Program-made: the position numbers and the translations under genes
From: Aphrocallistes beatrix
Taxonomy: Eukaryota; Porifera; Hexactinellida; Sceptrulophora; Aphrocallistidae
Assembly (NCBI GenBank): GCA_963281255.1
Contig: OY725504.1
Location: 3,472,001-3,536,000 of the forward strand
Length of the DNA: 64,000 nucleotides
Direction: 5' to 3'
The notes under the pieces: model-generated
The model's database searches: none
Told to the model about the DNA's origin: nothing
What the model saw: only the letters and a program-made list of their open reading frames with translations
In this document: positions 12,201-23,100 of the stretch, piece by piece
Position numbering within the stretch: position 1 is the stretch's first letter
Layout of the letters: each line of letters starts with the position of its first letter

Positions 12201-15200
12201 AGGAGGCTGGGCATTTTAAATATCGTGTAGGTATTACGGTGTATGTGGTAGTAGAAGTATCACTTACAATCAAGAATTGCTATTGCATTATATTATTTGT
12301 ATTGTCTGAGAAATATGATCACTCCAATAAAATAACCTCCCTTCTTATATTCTACTCGTGATTAGCTAGCTTTCTGAGATAAACAACATTAACAAAATAC
12401 GTTTGGTGTGTAAGGTTTCATGAAGGAAGATAATGCCATCATATTAATCTAGTCTGTAGAAATTGACACGAGGTAATGTTTGTTTGTTTGTTTACAGGAA
12501 AGGGATACAACGAAGCAAGTAAGCAGTTATCAATTTCACTCCTACATAATCAGCAGCCACGTATCTCGTTTAGTGGGGGAAGAAGTCATAAGAATCGACT
12601 CATAAACTAGAATACATATATGTATGTGTAACAATGAAGATAAGATATAATCTGCACACATTGACAAAAGAAATATACTCAACTCACATCATTCGCTAAT
12701 CGCGTGAACTTCGTTTGCTCGCCTATCGTTTTGAATTCCTCCGCACTCAGTAGTTCGCATATCGGCCTGGTGTTGAGAAACGTTTCATACCTAAAGCAAA
12801 TGTATTAATCAGAATTTGCCTACGATTAAGAACTAAATCCACCTGAAAATTAACATATGTTTAAATCTTGACGTTGATTGGTAATACATTGAAATCTACA
12901 ATCAGATCCACAAAGTTGAAATAGATGTGTTAGGAGCGGTTTGTCATCTTGTTAATTCTTATTCATCACACTTACATAATGAGATTGTAATTGATTTGTC
13001 ATCGATTTTAATTTTATTTTTAAAATATGCAAAGTTAACATAAAATGGTAGCGTAGCTATAACTGACTTGTGAAAATGTTTCTTGAAATGTTGAGTAGGA
13101 GTTGCAATGAGCTGTCGCAAGAGAGTGAATACTTTCACCATCTGATTCTGACTCTCCTGGTAGTGGATTGCTGCTTCCCAGAGGAGATCTGATCTGTACT
13201 CGTACCCAGCGATCTCCAAGCTCCGGTCATACAAACTTGAGAGGGATACAAGTTGCAAAATAAACCATGGATAAAAGAGAAACTGCAGCATCGTAGCTTT
13301 GAATCATGCACTCACGCAGTTATGACCGAGTATTCAATTCCTTGATTAAAACTGAGAGCGGCGTAGTGCAGCCATAGATCAATGCTCAGCGGTATCGAGT
13401 AGACTCCGATCTCCAGTATCTGTGACAAAAAAAGATAAGAAAGTTCAACTCGTGTAAGAGTCTTAATTAGATTGTGATATTGTAATATCGAAATGCTTAA
13501 CTCAACAGTTTGGACCTCCAATGATATTATGTGGCGAGTAATTAATGGATACTGACAAGGTAGATTCCCGTACAAAATGTAATCATTGGCAAAAAATAGC
13601 ACAGTCAACTTTCTACCAGGACAGTTACAATAGCCACAAGCAAAGATAATGATTCAGTCTTACTAAAGCAAATCTGGATAAAAACAAGATATCTGTAAAT
13701 AGATCATGTTGAGTAAACATCTTACTTTCTACTAAATTCAAGATTTGTCGAGATAATTTTCTATGAAATCATTAAAACTTAAACATCATCGAACAACAAT
13801 TACCATGATAAATATCATCATCGATTGCAGAATCCTTAATTTCCATGCCTTACCTTGAAAGTTCAGTAATTCAGACAAGTTCTGTGTAATAAAATAACAT
13901 CACATAATGCGAAATTGTGTCTATAATTGTATTACGAACTTCCATTGTGAAACACTACAACGATAAACCCAAAGTGATCTGCTGCGTGGCGTAGCAACTG
14001 AAATTCACCTAAAGCATTTACAATGAACAAAGAATTCGCATGATAAAGACCATAAGAAGTTGTACTGGGAGAACGGGAGAGTGAAGGGTTTCGAACTTTG
14101 GTAGGACATCTATCAGAATATGCACAGCCACCATTGACCAGTGTCAACCATACAAAGGTTTGTAATAAATTGTGAGCAAATCAAATTTGCGAACACATAA
14201 GGAAAGTTGGAGACAAAGGTCAGCTGTCATCATCGCTTTTAACTTTGATTGCATCCGATTGAATACTTCGAATCATTAACCGGATTTTAATATGAATTGG
14301 AAAGGCTTTTTATTATTCACACTTTCGATGAATATCGCATTGGCAGCACACATTGAATCTCCTGTCGAGGCTTCTGACGAGACGGATGTCTCTGTCCTCA
14401 TTCAGGAAGAAGTATCCGGCGTAATTAACGATTCTGGAGCGGATAAAGGAGTCATTGTGAAGCCAGATGGTGGTAGAGATTATTTCGATGAACCTGATTA
14501 CTACTCTGATAACCCAGAACCAGATGGTGATTATTATTCGGAGGATCCTGAGTACTACCCTGAGAACACAGAAGAACCCGATTACTATGACGAATATTTC
14601 GATGATTACTATTACGACGAATAAAGACGTCTACTAATAAGCTTCCAGGTCCTGTTTAGGAGACGAGTGTGTATTTTAATATTACTTTCATTACTGTTAA
14701 TGTGTTACTATTGAAAAGGTGCTATTGTCATGTGATAAACATTTACTTGTTGGGCTTGGGGCCAGCCTTGCAGACGTAGGACGAGGTCAGCAAACTTCCT
14801 CCAATACCCGTAGCAGTAAGGGTAGAGCTTGAGGAAGCGGTCAAAGGTTTCCCTAATGACGACTGGATTTTCCTAAGGATAGAACATGAGTGTTGTAATG
14901 GTTAGTTAATGCATTTGCTTTGAGAAAGCTTACATGTTTTTCAGCTAAAGCTAATAGTTTGACCCAAGCCTCAAAGTCTTCTGGGTTTTCCAGTACTTCT
15001 TTCCAACTCCTATACTCTTCATTACTCATGTGCTCTTGCATAACGACAGAATGAGCTATAACGGGTGCGGGTATCACGAGTTGATCTGGTTTGGTTTCTG
15101 GTTCGAGCGAAGAAGCATTTGATTGCTTTTCTTTACCCTTTAGATCTTCTACCAATTTCTTTTGTTCGGGTTCAGGCTTGGGTGAGGATGTGGGCAGTTT

Positions 15201-16973
15201 ACCCAAATCTAATCGAGGAAATGATAAGACAATTGAAGGTAAATTACAACTGTACTAGTAAAATTGGACTTCTACTTGTACGTCTAACCACTAATATTAT
15301 AATTCAGTTCTAATCAACGAACCCGAATCCTTTGTTGCTTCTGAGAAAGATACAGCATCAGTATCCTCCAATGGTTCATCAGTCAATGCAGTTGATTGCT
15401 GTACAATTTCACTCGTAACTAATTCTGTTTTCTCGGGTTCCTGTCCCTGTGCTATGTCAAGCTGTACTTCCTGTGTCTCCCTCACATCTTGCTCGTCAGT
15501 AGTACTCTCATGGTCAGTTTGGCCAGAAAGTGGGTTGTCTTCAGGTAATGGATGCTGCGGATCTATGTCAATTGCTTTGGGTGAGCCAGATTCCATTTTA
15601 ACTGTCTCACTCAGTTGGGATTCCTCTCCGCCGTCAGCTTGAGATTCCCTCTCGTCTTTATGAATGGATTGAGGTTCGGTCTTATTATCCGCGATATCGA
15701 TTGAATCTGGCATTTCGGTTGCGTTTCCTTCCATTCGATGCTCCAATTCAGAATCACTTCCCAATATCGTCGCTTCACTATCTTCCATTGCATGACCTAC
15801 TTCGCTAATGGCTCCCACGCCAGAGTGTTCAAATCCTAATGTTTCGTCTTTAACTTCCAATTTACATATTTTCTCTTCATTCGAGGATTGCATTTCCCTC
15901 TTGCCCTCCTCCCCAGGGTGTTGAATTTCAGGGATCAAACTCTCCTCCCCAGGGTGTGTCAGGTCTGCTATATTTTCCTCTTTCATTTGTTCTATTTCAG
16001 TTATATCTTCCTTTTTTGGTAATTGCAACTTAGTTGTTTTGTCTTCGCTAGAGTATTCCATTTCAATATTATCCTCCTCCCTAGGGTTTAAGGTTTCAAC
16101 GATAGTTTGTTTCAGTTCAGCATTTTCTTCAGTCGAGCATGTCACTTTATTATTATTTCCCTCCATTAGAGGTTGAAGTTCAATTCTCTCTCCATTATCT
16201 CGATTTTGTAATGCAGACATGTCAGGTGGGTATTTTTCCCTCTTGTATTGTATTTCAGGTGGTGTTTCATTTTCTGGATGTTGTAAACCAAGTAAGTCTT
16301 CACCACTTAAAGCTTGTAATTCAGTTGTACTTTCCCCTTTTTGTGATTCATTTATATCTTCTCCATTTGAATCTTTGATATAAACTTTATTCGCCTCTAT
16401 CGGGTGCTGTAATTTCGTATTATTTTCTAAGTTTGAACCTTGAGTTTCAGATGCGGTTTCTCCTGTTAGAAATTGAGTTGTATCAGTCTCTACTGAGGAA
16501 AGTAATTCCGCTGTATGTTCTTCATCACTTGGCTGCTGTGATTCGGGAATATTATCATCGCTCAACAGCCGAATATCTACATCAACATCTTCGTTTGATT
16601 GTTGAACGTCCATTTCATCACCTTGTTGGCGGAATTCCTCAGTGCCAGGAGAGCTGCTAGGCAATTCACTCGACGGCTCTGGAACTTCGACATCTGATTT
16701 GGATGGATTCTGAACATTCGCGATTAAACTGACAACTTCCACTACGTAAAACGAATAGAGATAACCATATACTAAAAGTAGAGAGAACTCTCATCTTAAA
16801 TTCTTACCTGTATTTTTCCCGTTCTCATCCCTATACTCAGGAGGGGTTTCGGGTCTCTGGAATTGAAGGTAGCTGACGATGCTACCCTCACTGGTCTGTT
16901 CTGAAGGCAAGGAATTGGAGTTGTCACAGAAGTCGTAAACTGGCAATTTGTTACTATTCTCATCACTTTCCAT
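3280..16973 (-). CDS. PRPF39: PRPF39, U1 snRNP-associated HAT-repeat splicing factor (18 exons)
   Basis: This is a pre-mRNA processing factor that helps U1 snRNP engage the 5' splice site. Exons, in transcript order: 16973-16808, 16741-15323, 15208-14934, 14872-14747, 13419-13316, 13235-13068, 12790-12688, 11767-11657, 10910-10746, 9856-9686, 9628-9422, 9165-9127, 8814-8755, 8252-8065, 5679-5584, 5264-5196, 4320-4197, 3327-3280. They sum to 3639 nt, exactly 1213 codons, with every junction in phase. HAT repeats match the family closely, for example [14 protein letters not shown] (exon 4), [12 protein letters not shown] and [16 protein letters not shown] (exon 9). The C-terminus is the expected Tyr/Gln-rich tail ending YQQYQHQ. 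The unusual part is exon 2, which adds about 470 acidic, repetitive residues before the HAT region, making the protein much longer than human PRPF39. Introns reach 2.4 kb, far longer than elsewhere in the window. Confidence 0.93.
4355..4426. repeat. perfect 34-bp inverted repeat with 4-nt loop
   Basis: Bases 4355-4388 are the exact reverse complement of 4393-4426, separated by GGAG at 4389-4392. The hairpin lies in PRPF39 intron 16, and its near edge is 34 bases from the 3' splice site of exon 17 (exon start 4320). In the PRPF39 transcript it would fold into a fully paired 34-bp stem in the region where the branch point is expected. Confidence 0.9.
14292..14624 (+). CDS. small secreted Asp/Glu/Tyr-rich protein, nested in a PRPF39 intron
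   Basis: This single-exon gene encodes 110 residues and lies wholly inside PRPF39 intron 4 (14746-13420) on the opposite strand. Residues 1-19 form a clean signal peptide (basic start, hydrophobic [13 protein letters not shown] core). The mature chain is very acidic. From about residue 60 on it consists of irregular repeats built on DYY, DYYSD, EYYPE and [11 protein letters not shown], with no cysteine. I recognise no family. Acidic secreted proteins of this kind can bind calcium or mineral, and clustered Asp-Tyr sites can be sulphated, but both are inference. The stop codon TAA lies inside an AATAAA signal at 14620-14625. Confidence 0.7.
   Translation: MNWKGFLLFTLSMNIALAAHIESPVEASDETDVSVLIQEEVSGVINDSGADKGVIVKPDGGRDYFDEPDYYSDNPEPDGDYYSEDPEYYPENTEEPDYYDEYFDDYYYDE
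14620..14625 (+). terminator. AATAAA signal overlapping the stop codon
   Basis: The last sense codon and TAA stop of the nested gene form AATAAA. If used, the 3' UTR would be only about 10-30 bases. Confidence 0.4.
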
Positions 16974-17177
16974 ACTATCTAGCTAAGTATATAAAACACA
17001 GACCATATTTCATATCAAGAATGTTAAAAGTTTATAATTGATCCGATACAAATATAAGATACGAGTAATTTCATTTCCACAATAAGACAGTCTCATATAA
17101 CAAAACATTATAGAAAATAATACTTATTAAAGATATTTTAAAGTTCGTAACCTAAACTAAAGTAAGAATTAAAAAGG

Positions 17178-20100
17178 TTAAAAGTCAATATTCAAAGAGG
17201 CCACCGATTCAGTGGGGCTGGGTTTAGCAATGTTGAAGTGGGCACCCAACTGCCGTCCCTCTTCATAGAAGCGCTCTTCCTGCACGTTAAGGAAGGCCCA
17301 GTTCACGCGCTCGTGCTGTCGAGCCACCAGTCGCGTCTCATAGTCTTCTGCGTTCACAAACACGGTCTGCTTGCGCTTCGGATTCATCACATAAGGCTGG
17401 GTACTCTTCCGAGTAAACTAAGTAACATTGAACTTATAAATGTCATGGATTGGTGCCGAATTAAATTGAAGTTAAAACTTACCGAGGAGATTATTCCGGT
17501 GTGATAAGATATAAGGAGCGATGAAGTGAGTGAGGAGAAGAGCAGTGAGAATGTTGCGAATATGACCCCATCATACGCAGTGGATAGGAAGGCGTAGTGT
17601 AGACCAATGGAGTAGACCATGAGGAAGCCTGGGATGGTCTCTGAGTAGAGGTAGGAGGGAGCGAGTTTCGTGTTGAAGAGGGGACGCTTCGGTTTGTTAA
17701 GGTCGAGAGTATACTCAGGAATTAAAAAGTGCAAGAAGAGAGGAGTGCTCATCACGATTTGCGTCAGCTGTAAAAAGAGCATAATCGTATCGCAAAGGTT
17801 TAGGTATAACAAATCAACTCACCATTAAGGGTAGAGCACTGCATATAAAGGATGCATAAGGAAATGTGTTGGACAGTGAGGATATCCAACAATACAGGAA
17901 GTGGCATTTGGAGGTTTCAGGGGGAGCAATCACACCATAGATGTCCAGATCTATCAGCGAAACGGCCAACAGAGTCGATGGAAAAGCTAGAAGAGAGTTT
18001 AAATAAGTTTAATTCAAGAAAAATGTTTGAATAAGTGACTAATTACCATATCCGGCGAAAAATAGGCAAATAGAAACTCGATTTATAGTTTTCTCCTTCT
18101 TTGGGAACAGAAAACGTGTGAGATGGAAGGAAGAGAACATCAGGAGCCAACAGAAAACGAACACAAATAGGATGTGAGTTCCAACTGCGATTATTCTACA
18201 CACGCTATCGTACGGGATGACTATGATACCGACAAAATTCGCCATCTCTGCGAGGCACAGGAAGATCAGCATGTGTAGCTTGAAGTAGAGGGACGGGTTC
18301 TTGTAATCCTTGCGGTATGTCGTTACGTTACCGATGATTGAGATTAACACGGAGATTATGCTAATGAAGGAGCTCAGAATGAACATGATAAAAGCTACAA
18401 GGTCTGGTAATGGGAAGCAGTCAGGATACACGGGCTAGAAATACATAAATAAATATAAATATGTCTGTAATATGAAGGACAAACAAACATGATATAACAT
18501 ACAAGAGGTGTTGTTCCGATGACTGTTATAATTCCTTGTCCCTCACAACTACAGTTGATACTGTTTCCAATTCGTGACTCAATTCTACAAGCTTCAATAT
18601 TCCAACTCCCCATATACCCTGCACTGAACTCCCAAATAGCACAGGCATGCATCTCCTAAATGGAGAACGCAAAGATAAACTAAATCCGTATGCGAATGCA
18701 ATTATACTTACAGATCCTTCTCTGGCGAAGAAGTTTACAACGATCCTGCAATCCTGTATGCTGGCGGTATAGTTGACAGCGTACACGCCCACCAAACTGG
18801 TGCTCACGCTATCCCTGACCACTCCCTCACTCTCGCTGCTAGGGAGGTAGCCTGACACGCGTGCGGAGTCGTTAAGGTAGGAGTAGCCCAGCTCTTCCGA
18901 TGCAGCCTGGAGGTAGCAGGGAGTGAATGCAATCACGCTTGTAGGAACATTCTGTAGCTTGTACGGATTCGACACAGTCGTGGCAGGATCAGGATGTAGC
19001 TCAGTCGCTACAGCATCATAAATTGCAATAATGTAGAGAATGAACGTAACAGTGGATAGTAAGCACTTACAGATGTGGGTATAAGAAACAGTCGCAACTG
19101 AGTTTATATCGTTGGCATTGGGAGATAGCAGTTTGTGTGAGAGGTTGTTGATGATGTAGAAAAGCTGCATGGAGAGATTCCTCTGAAGATGTTGTGTGAG
19201 AGTGAGCCACGCGTCGGAGAAATGGCTCTTAGTGAACTCATCAATACTGTCCAATATTATCCTAGCCAGTGAATCGAACTCAGCGTTAGATATGCCAGGA
19301 CAAGAAATCAGCTGTTCCGCGGCAATATAGTACTCCATTGCCAGTTCTATTGCAAGGATACTCATAAAGACGATGCATGAACAAATGAATACTAATGGCA
19401 CTCACCGATGTCTCCCGCGAGGTGTAGTTTGCCAACGGACAAGTCGCCAATATTGCTGTTTATTGAAACCAGATTAGACCTGTACTCTGTGAAAAAGGCA
19501 TAGCAGTTGCCGAGTAGAATTAAGATAGGTGGTAGGTTGGGGATGAACGGGAAACTCCTACAGTTTGACATGTCTGGAAATTCCCAGTTACCTCTCAGTG
19601 AGCAAAATCTGAAAGCAACTAAACAGAGACAAATAAATGAAGCGTGTAAGAGCATCTGCGTAGAGGTTGTAGTGTACCTTCAGGGGTCTCAGGACATATC
19701 ACAGTTGAAGTGGAATTAAACGCAGTTTCAGGCCAATTCAATCCGAACTCAAACAGGCCGGGACAAGTGGGTGGGAGCTGAGGGGAGGTCCTGGCAAAGA
19801 CTGGCGCCATATCAAAGGCTGGGAAGGGTATGTGGGTTTGATCGGTACACAGAACATCGAACTTATCCAAGTAGGCTAGATTGAGTTGGTTGGAATTTGA
19901 TGCTATGTAAATGTAACCGTTGCTAGGTTGAATGTCAAATATGTCGTGTGGTGGTTGGAGGGAATAGACGATCTGATTCGTCGCATCCAAATCCGCATCT
20001 ACACACTTGACCTAAAAAGCGGGATTGTTAAGTAAATCAAAATGGTTTGTTAGTCAGCTAGTTCCTCCAACCTGTGCAATGACTACCCCAACTGGGAGAG

Positions 20101-23100
20101 GAGAAGTCCTGGGGAGGAATATGTTAGCGAAATATACGTCCCTCTCAAATTCAGGAGGATTATCGTTCACGTCTGTGACAGAGATGGTCACAGAGACGGT
20201 TGAACTAGGCCGGATAGAAATGATATCCTCATTCGTAGCTGTAACTGAGAAAGTATGAGAAGGAAAGGTTTCAAAGTCAAGGCTGGAGCCCAGAGAAATA
20301 CTCTAAAGAAATAGGAATTCTCTATAATATCGCATTACGTTGAATCACGAATAAACATTGATGCACTTACTCCATTTGTTGTACTTATCCCAAAGTTTAC
20401 ATCGGTCAGAGAATACGAAATCTGTTGCATTCTCTCTGTCCGAGCAGTCACAGATCCGAGTATAGTAGTGAGAGGCGCATTCTCAGGGATTAAGAATGTG
20501 TAGGAAGCCTGTGACCGATGCAGAAGAATAGTTACAATATCAGTTAACATCAACAAAGTTCAACAGTCAACTTTTAGACAGAAGTGGCAAGCAAAACAAA
20601 TTACAACAATAAAGCATAATTATCGTTGAATTGCATCACGGACCTCAATGCTCAGAAATAGCGAGGAACAAATATATTTATAATTTGATTTCTCTAAATT
20701 TATTTATCTTGCAAACCGAAACATTGGCAAATTTTAAAGAATTATAATCAACATGTTATCTAGATTTTGGTTAACATTCGGTTGGAAGTTTGCGAAAATC
20801 CAACCTGAAACTTGAATAAGGATAAATATATCATTGTAAATAAGCTAATTGCACAATTATGACAGACACCACAAAAGACCACTTTTCTTTACATTGAATT
20901 ATTCACTTTGGAGAACAATGAATACCTCGAGAAAGTTTGGAGTGTACTGATCCTGGTCTAGCACGATGGCGATATAGCTGGCAATATCATCATGAAACGA
21001 AGTATTGCACCGCAACACCATATGATAGATCAGTCTTCCTAACACCTCATTCACGATAACCTCACCGGAAGCTGAGTCTATTGTGAAGGGCCAATCACTG
21101 TGGTTAGCTGTTAACAGGGTATAGTGAATGGGGCGAGGACGGTCAGGTATGCAGAATTGTGGAGCGAGAATGCTTCCAGATGGAAATAGCATCGGGAGGT
21201 AGACCTCTACCACGAGCTGTGAGAAGTGCAGCGTCTTGATGACAGCTCTCTTGGGGCGTGAGGAAGACACTTCTCGTCTCGTCATAGAGCTGCACTTGGT
21301 GAGATTGAAGGTGAATGCGTCGGTGAAGCCAGTGCTATCTCTCACAATGACGGTATACTGAGATGGAACTGTTCGATCAAGTAAGTCTGGATCAGAAGCA
21401 AACACCATAACTAAAGTATAAATCTAATGTGAAAATAATATGGGGATATAATCTGTAAAATAAATAGATTTACTTTGGGAAATTGAAATAGAAATATTCA
21501 GTGTAGGGTTGCTGTGTGGGGAGAAGAAGAACTGGAGCACCTCATTCAGGTTGTTATCGAGGTAAGGGAGTGTGAGGAACGGATCAGTGCTGTTAGTACA
21601 GAACTGATTTCGCATGGGCTTGATGAAGGCAGGGGGATGATTGACATTGACAGTGAGGGTAACGGATTTTGTTTCTGAGGAAGCTAAGTCCTCAGCAATG
21701 ATTGACACTTGAAAAATTGTCTGATTCGTGGAATTAAGTGGCTGAGTGAGATTGACTCTCCCACTAATTGGATCGATCGCGAATATCAGGTCCGTGGATG
21801 AGTACCTGTCAAATAAAACAAAATTGAAACAGTGTCACCCATTATTGTACAATTTCGTAATTCTAATCACCTGATCTCACTGGTGAAATCATCATCCGTG
21901 GCCGTAATGGCTAGGTTTAACTCTCCGACAGGGGAAGTTACGTTCAGAACTAACTCATAGGAAGGTTGGGAGAATACTATCGGAAATTCGTTAACATCAA
22001 TTAGCTCAATATGTGCGTACACAAAAGTAGAATGCATTGGTCCAGTCTTCCCATCTGTTACTGTTATCACAATATCCCATTCCGTCTGTAGGACTGATTC
22101 TAAATTAGCTGGTTGTGTAAATAAAATTTCAAATGACCCTGTCCGAACAGTGCTGTTACAAACTTGAATGTTGGAAACAGTAGAAAATACGAAGTCGCTT
22201 GAAATTGCTTGTAGATTCGTGAAGCTACACGTGTCTGGGTCTGTACACTGAAACTCTGCGTCTGGAATATTAATCAGTGGAAATGCATTATTATCAATAA
22301 AAGTAAGAGATAGATTGGTGGGAGTGCAGAGAGGAGGCTCATCATCTTCATCGAGGATATCTATCGAGAATTGGTTGATGCCTGTGGATTTCCGAAACCC
22401 TGGCATCCCGTTATTATCCAATATGAGTAAATCGATGTTGATCCTTTGGCTTCCGGTCTGGAGTTTCAACACCTCCTCATCTACCTCGGCGATTATCGTG
22501 ACAACTCCAGTTTTATTATCCAACGATATGTATTCAATGTTATTCGAACCCGCTTCACCAATGACATAAAAAATCTCGCCGAAGACTCCGCAATCCGCGT
22601 CACTAACTCTATCCGCGATTTCTAGAGATCTCTGGACTACGATTGGGAAATCCTTCGTACGTGTTTCGTTTATTTGAACAAACAAAGGAAACACACCCAT
22701 AACAATTGGATTGTTTAGATTCTCAGGTACCAGATGAACCACAAACTCAAAACTTGTCGTATCAGAAGAATTGAATGAATTATTGCAAATTAGAGCCAAC
22801 TCATATCTGAGCTCTTGCACACAGGGAGGAGTCTGCATTGCTACGATTTGGCATACAGGACCCTCAGTTCCATGAGAAACAACAAAAACCGGTTGGCCGT
22901 TATTGCTATTTAAGGGGTTAGTTGAGGCTACGATTGAACAAGAGAACCCCACTGGGAAACTATCAGCATCTGTGCAACTGAGGTTAGCAACAACGCCACT
23001 GCTCTGTGATTGCATTATCTGAAAGTGGCTATCATTTCCCATAAAACCGATATTGATAGGGTTATCATTGAGGTCTATAACTCGGAAGTAGAAAGGGACA

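Larger units (their letters stand above)
3328..14746 (-). other. long AT-rich introns of PRPF39
   Basis: The introns between exons 4 and 18 occupy most of this span. Apart from the nested gene at 14292-14624 and the hairpin at 4355-4426, I see no coding or RNA gene and no recognisable transposon in them. Minor simple sequence occurs, such as a short TTTG run near 12480. Confidence 0.6.

Noticed and set aside
13932-14147. 71-codon minus-strand open frame in PRPF39 intron 4
   Set aside because: Its codons look unusually protein-like, but it has no recognisable domain or partner exon, and PRPF39 reads in phase without it.
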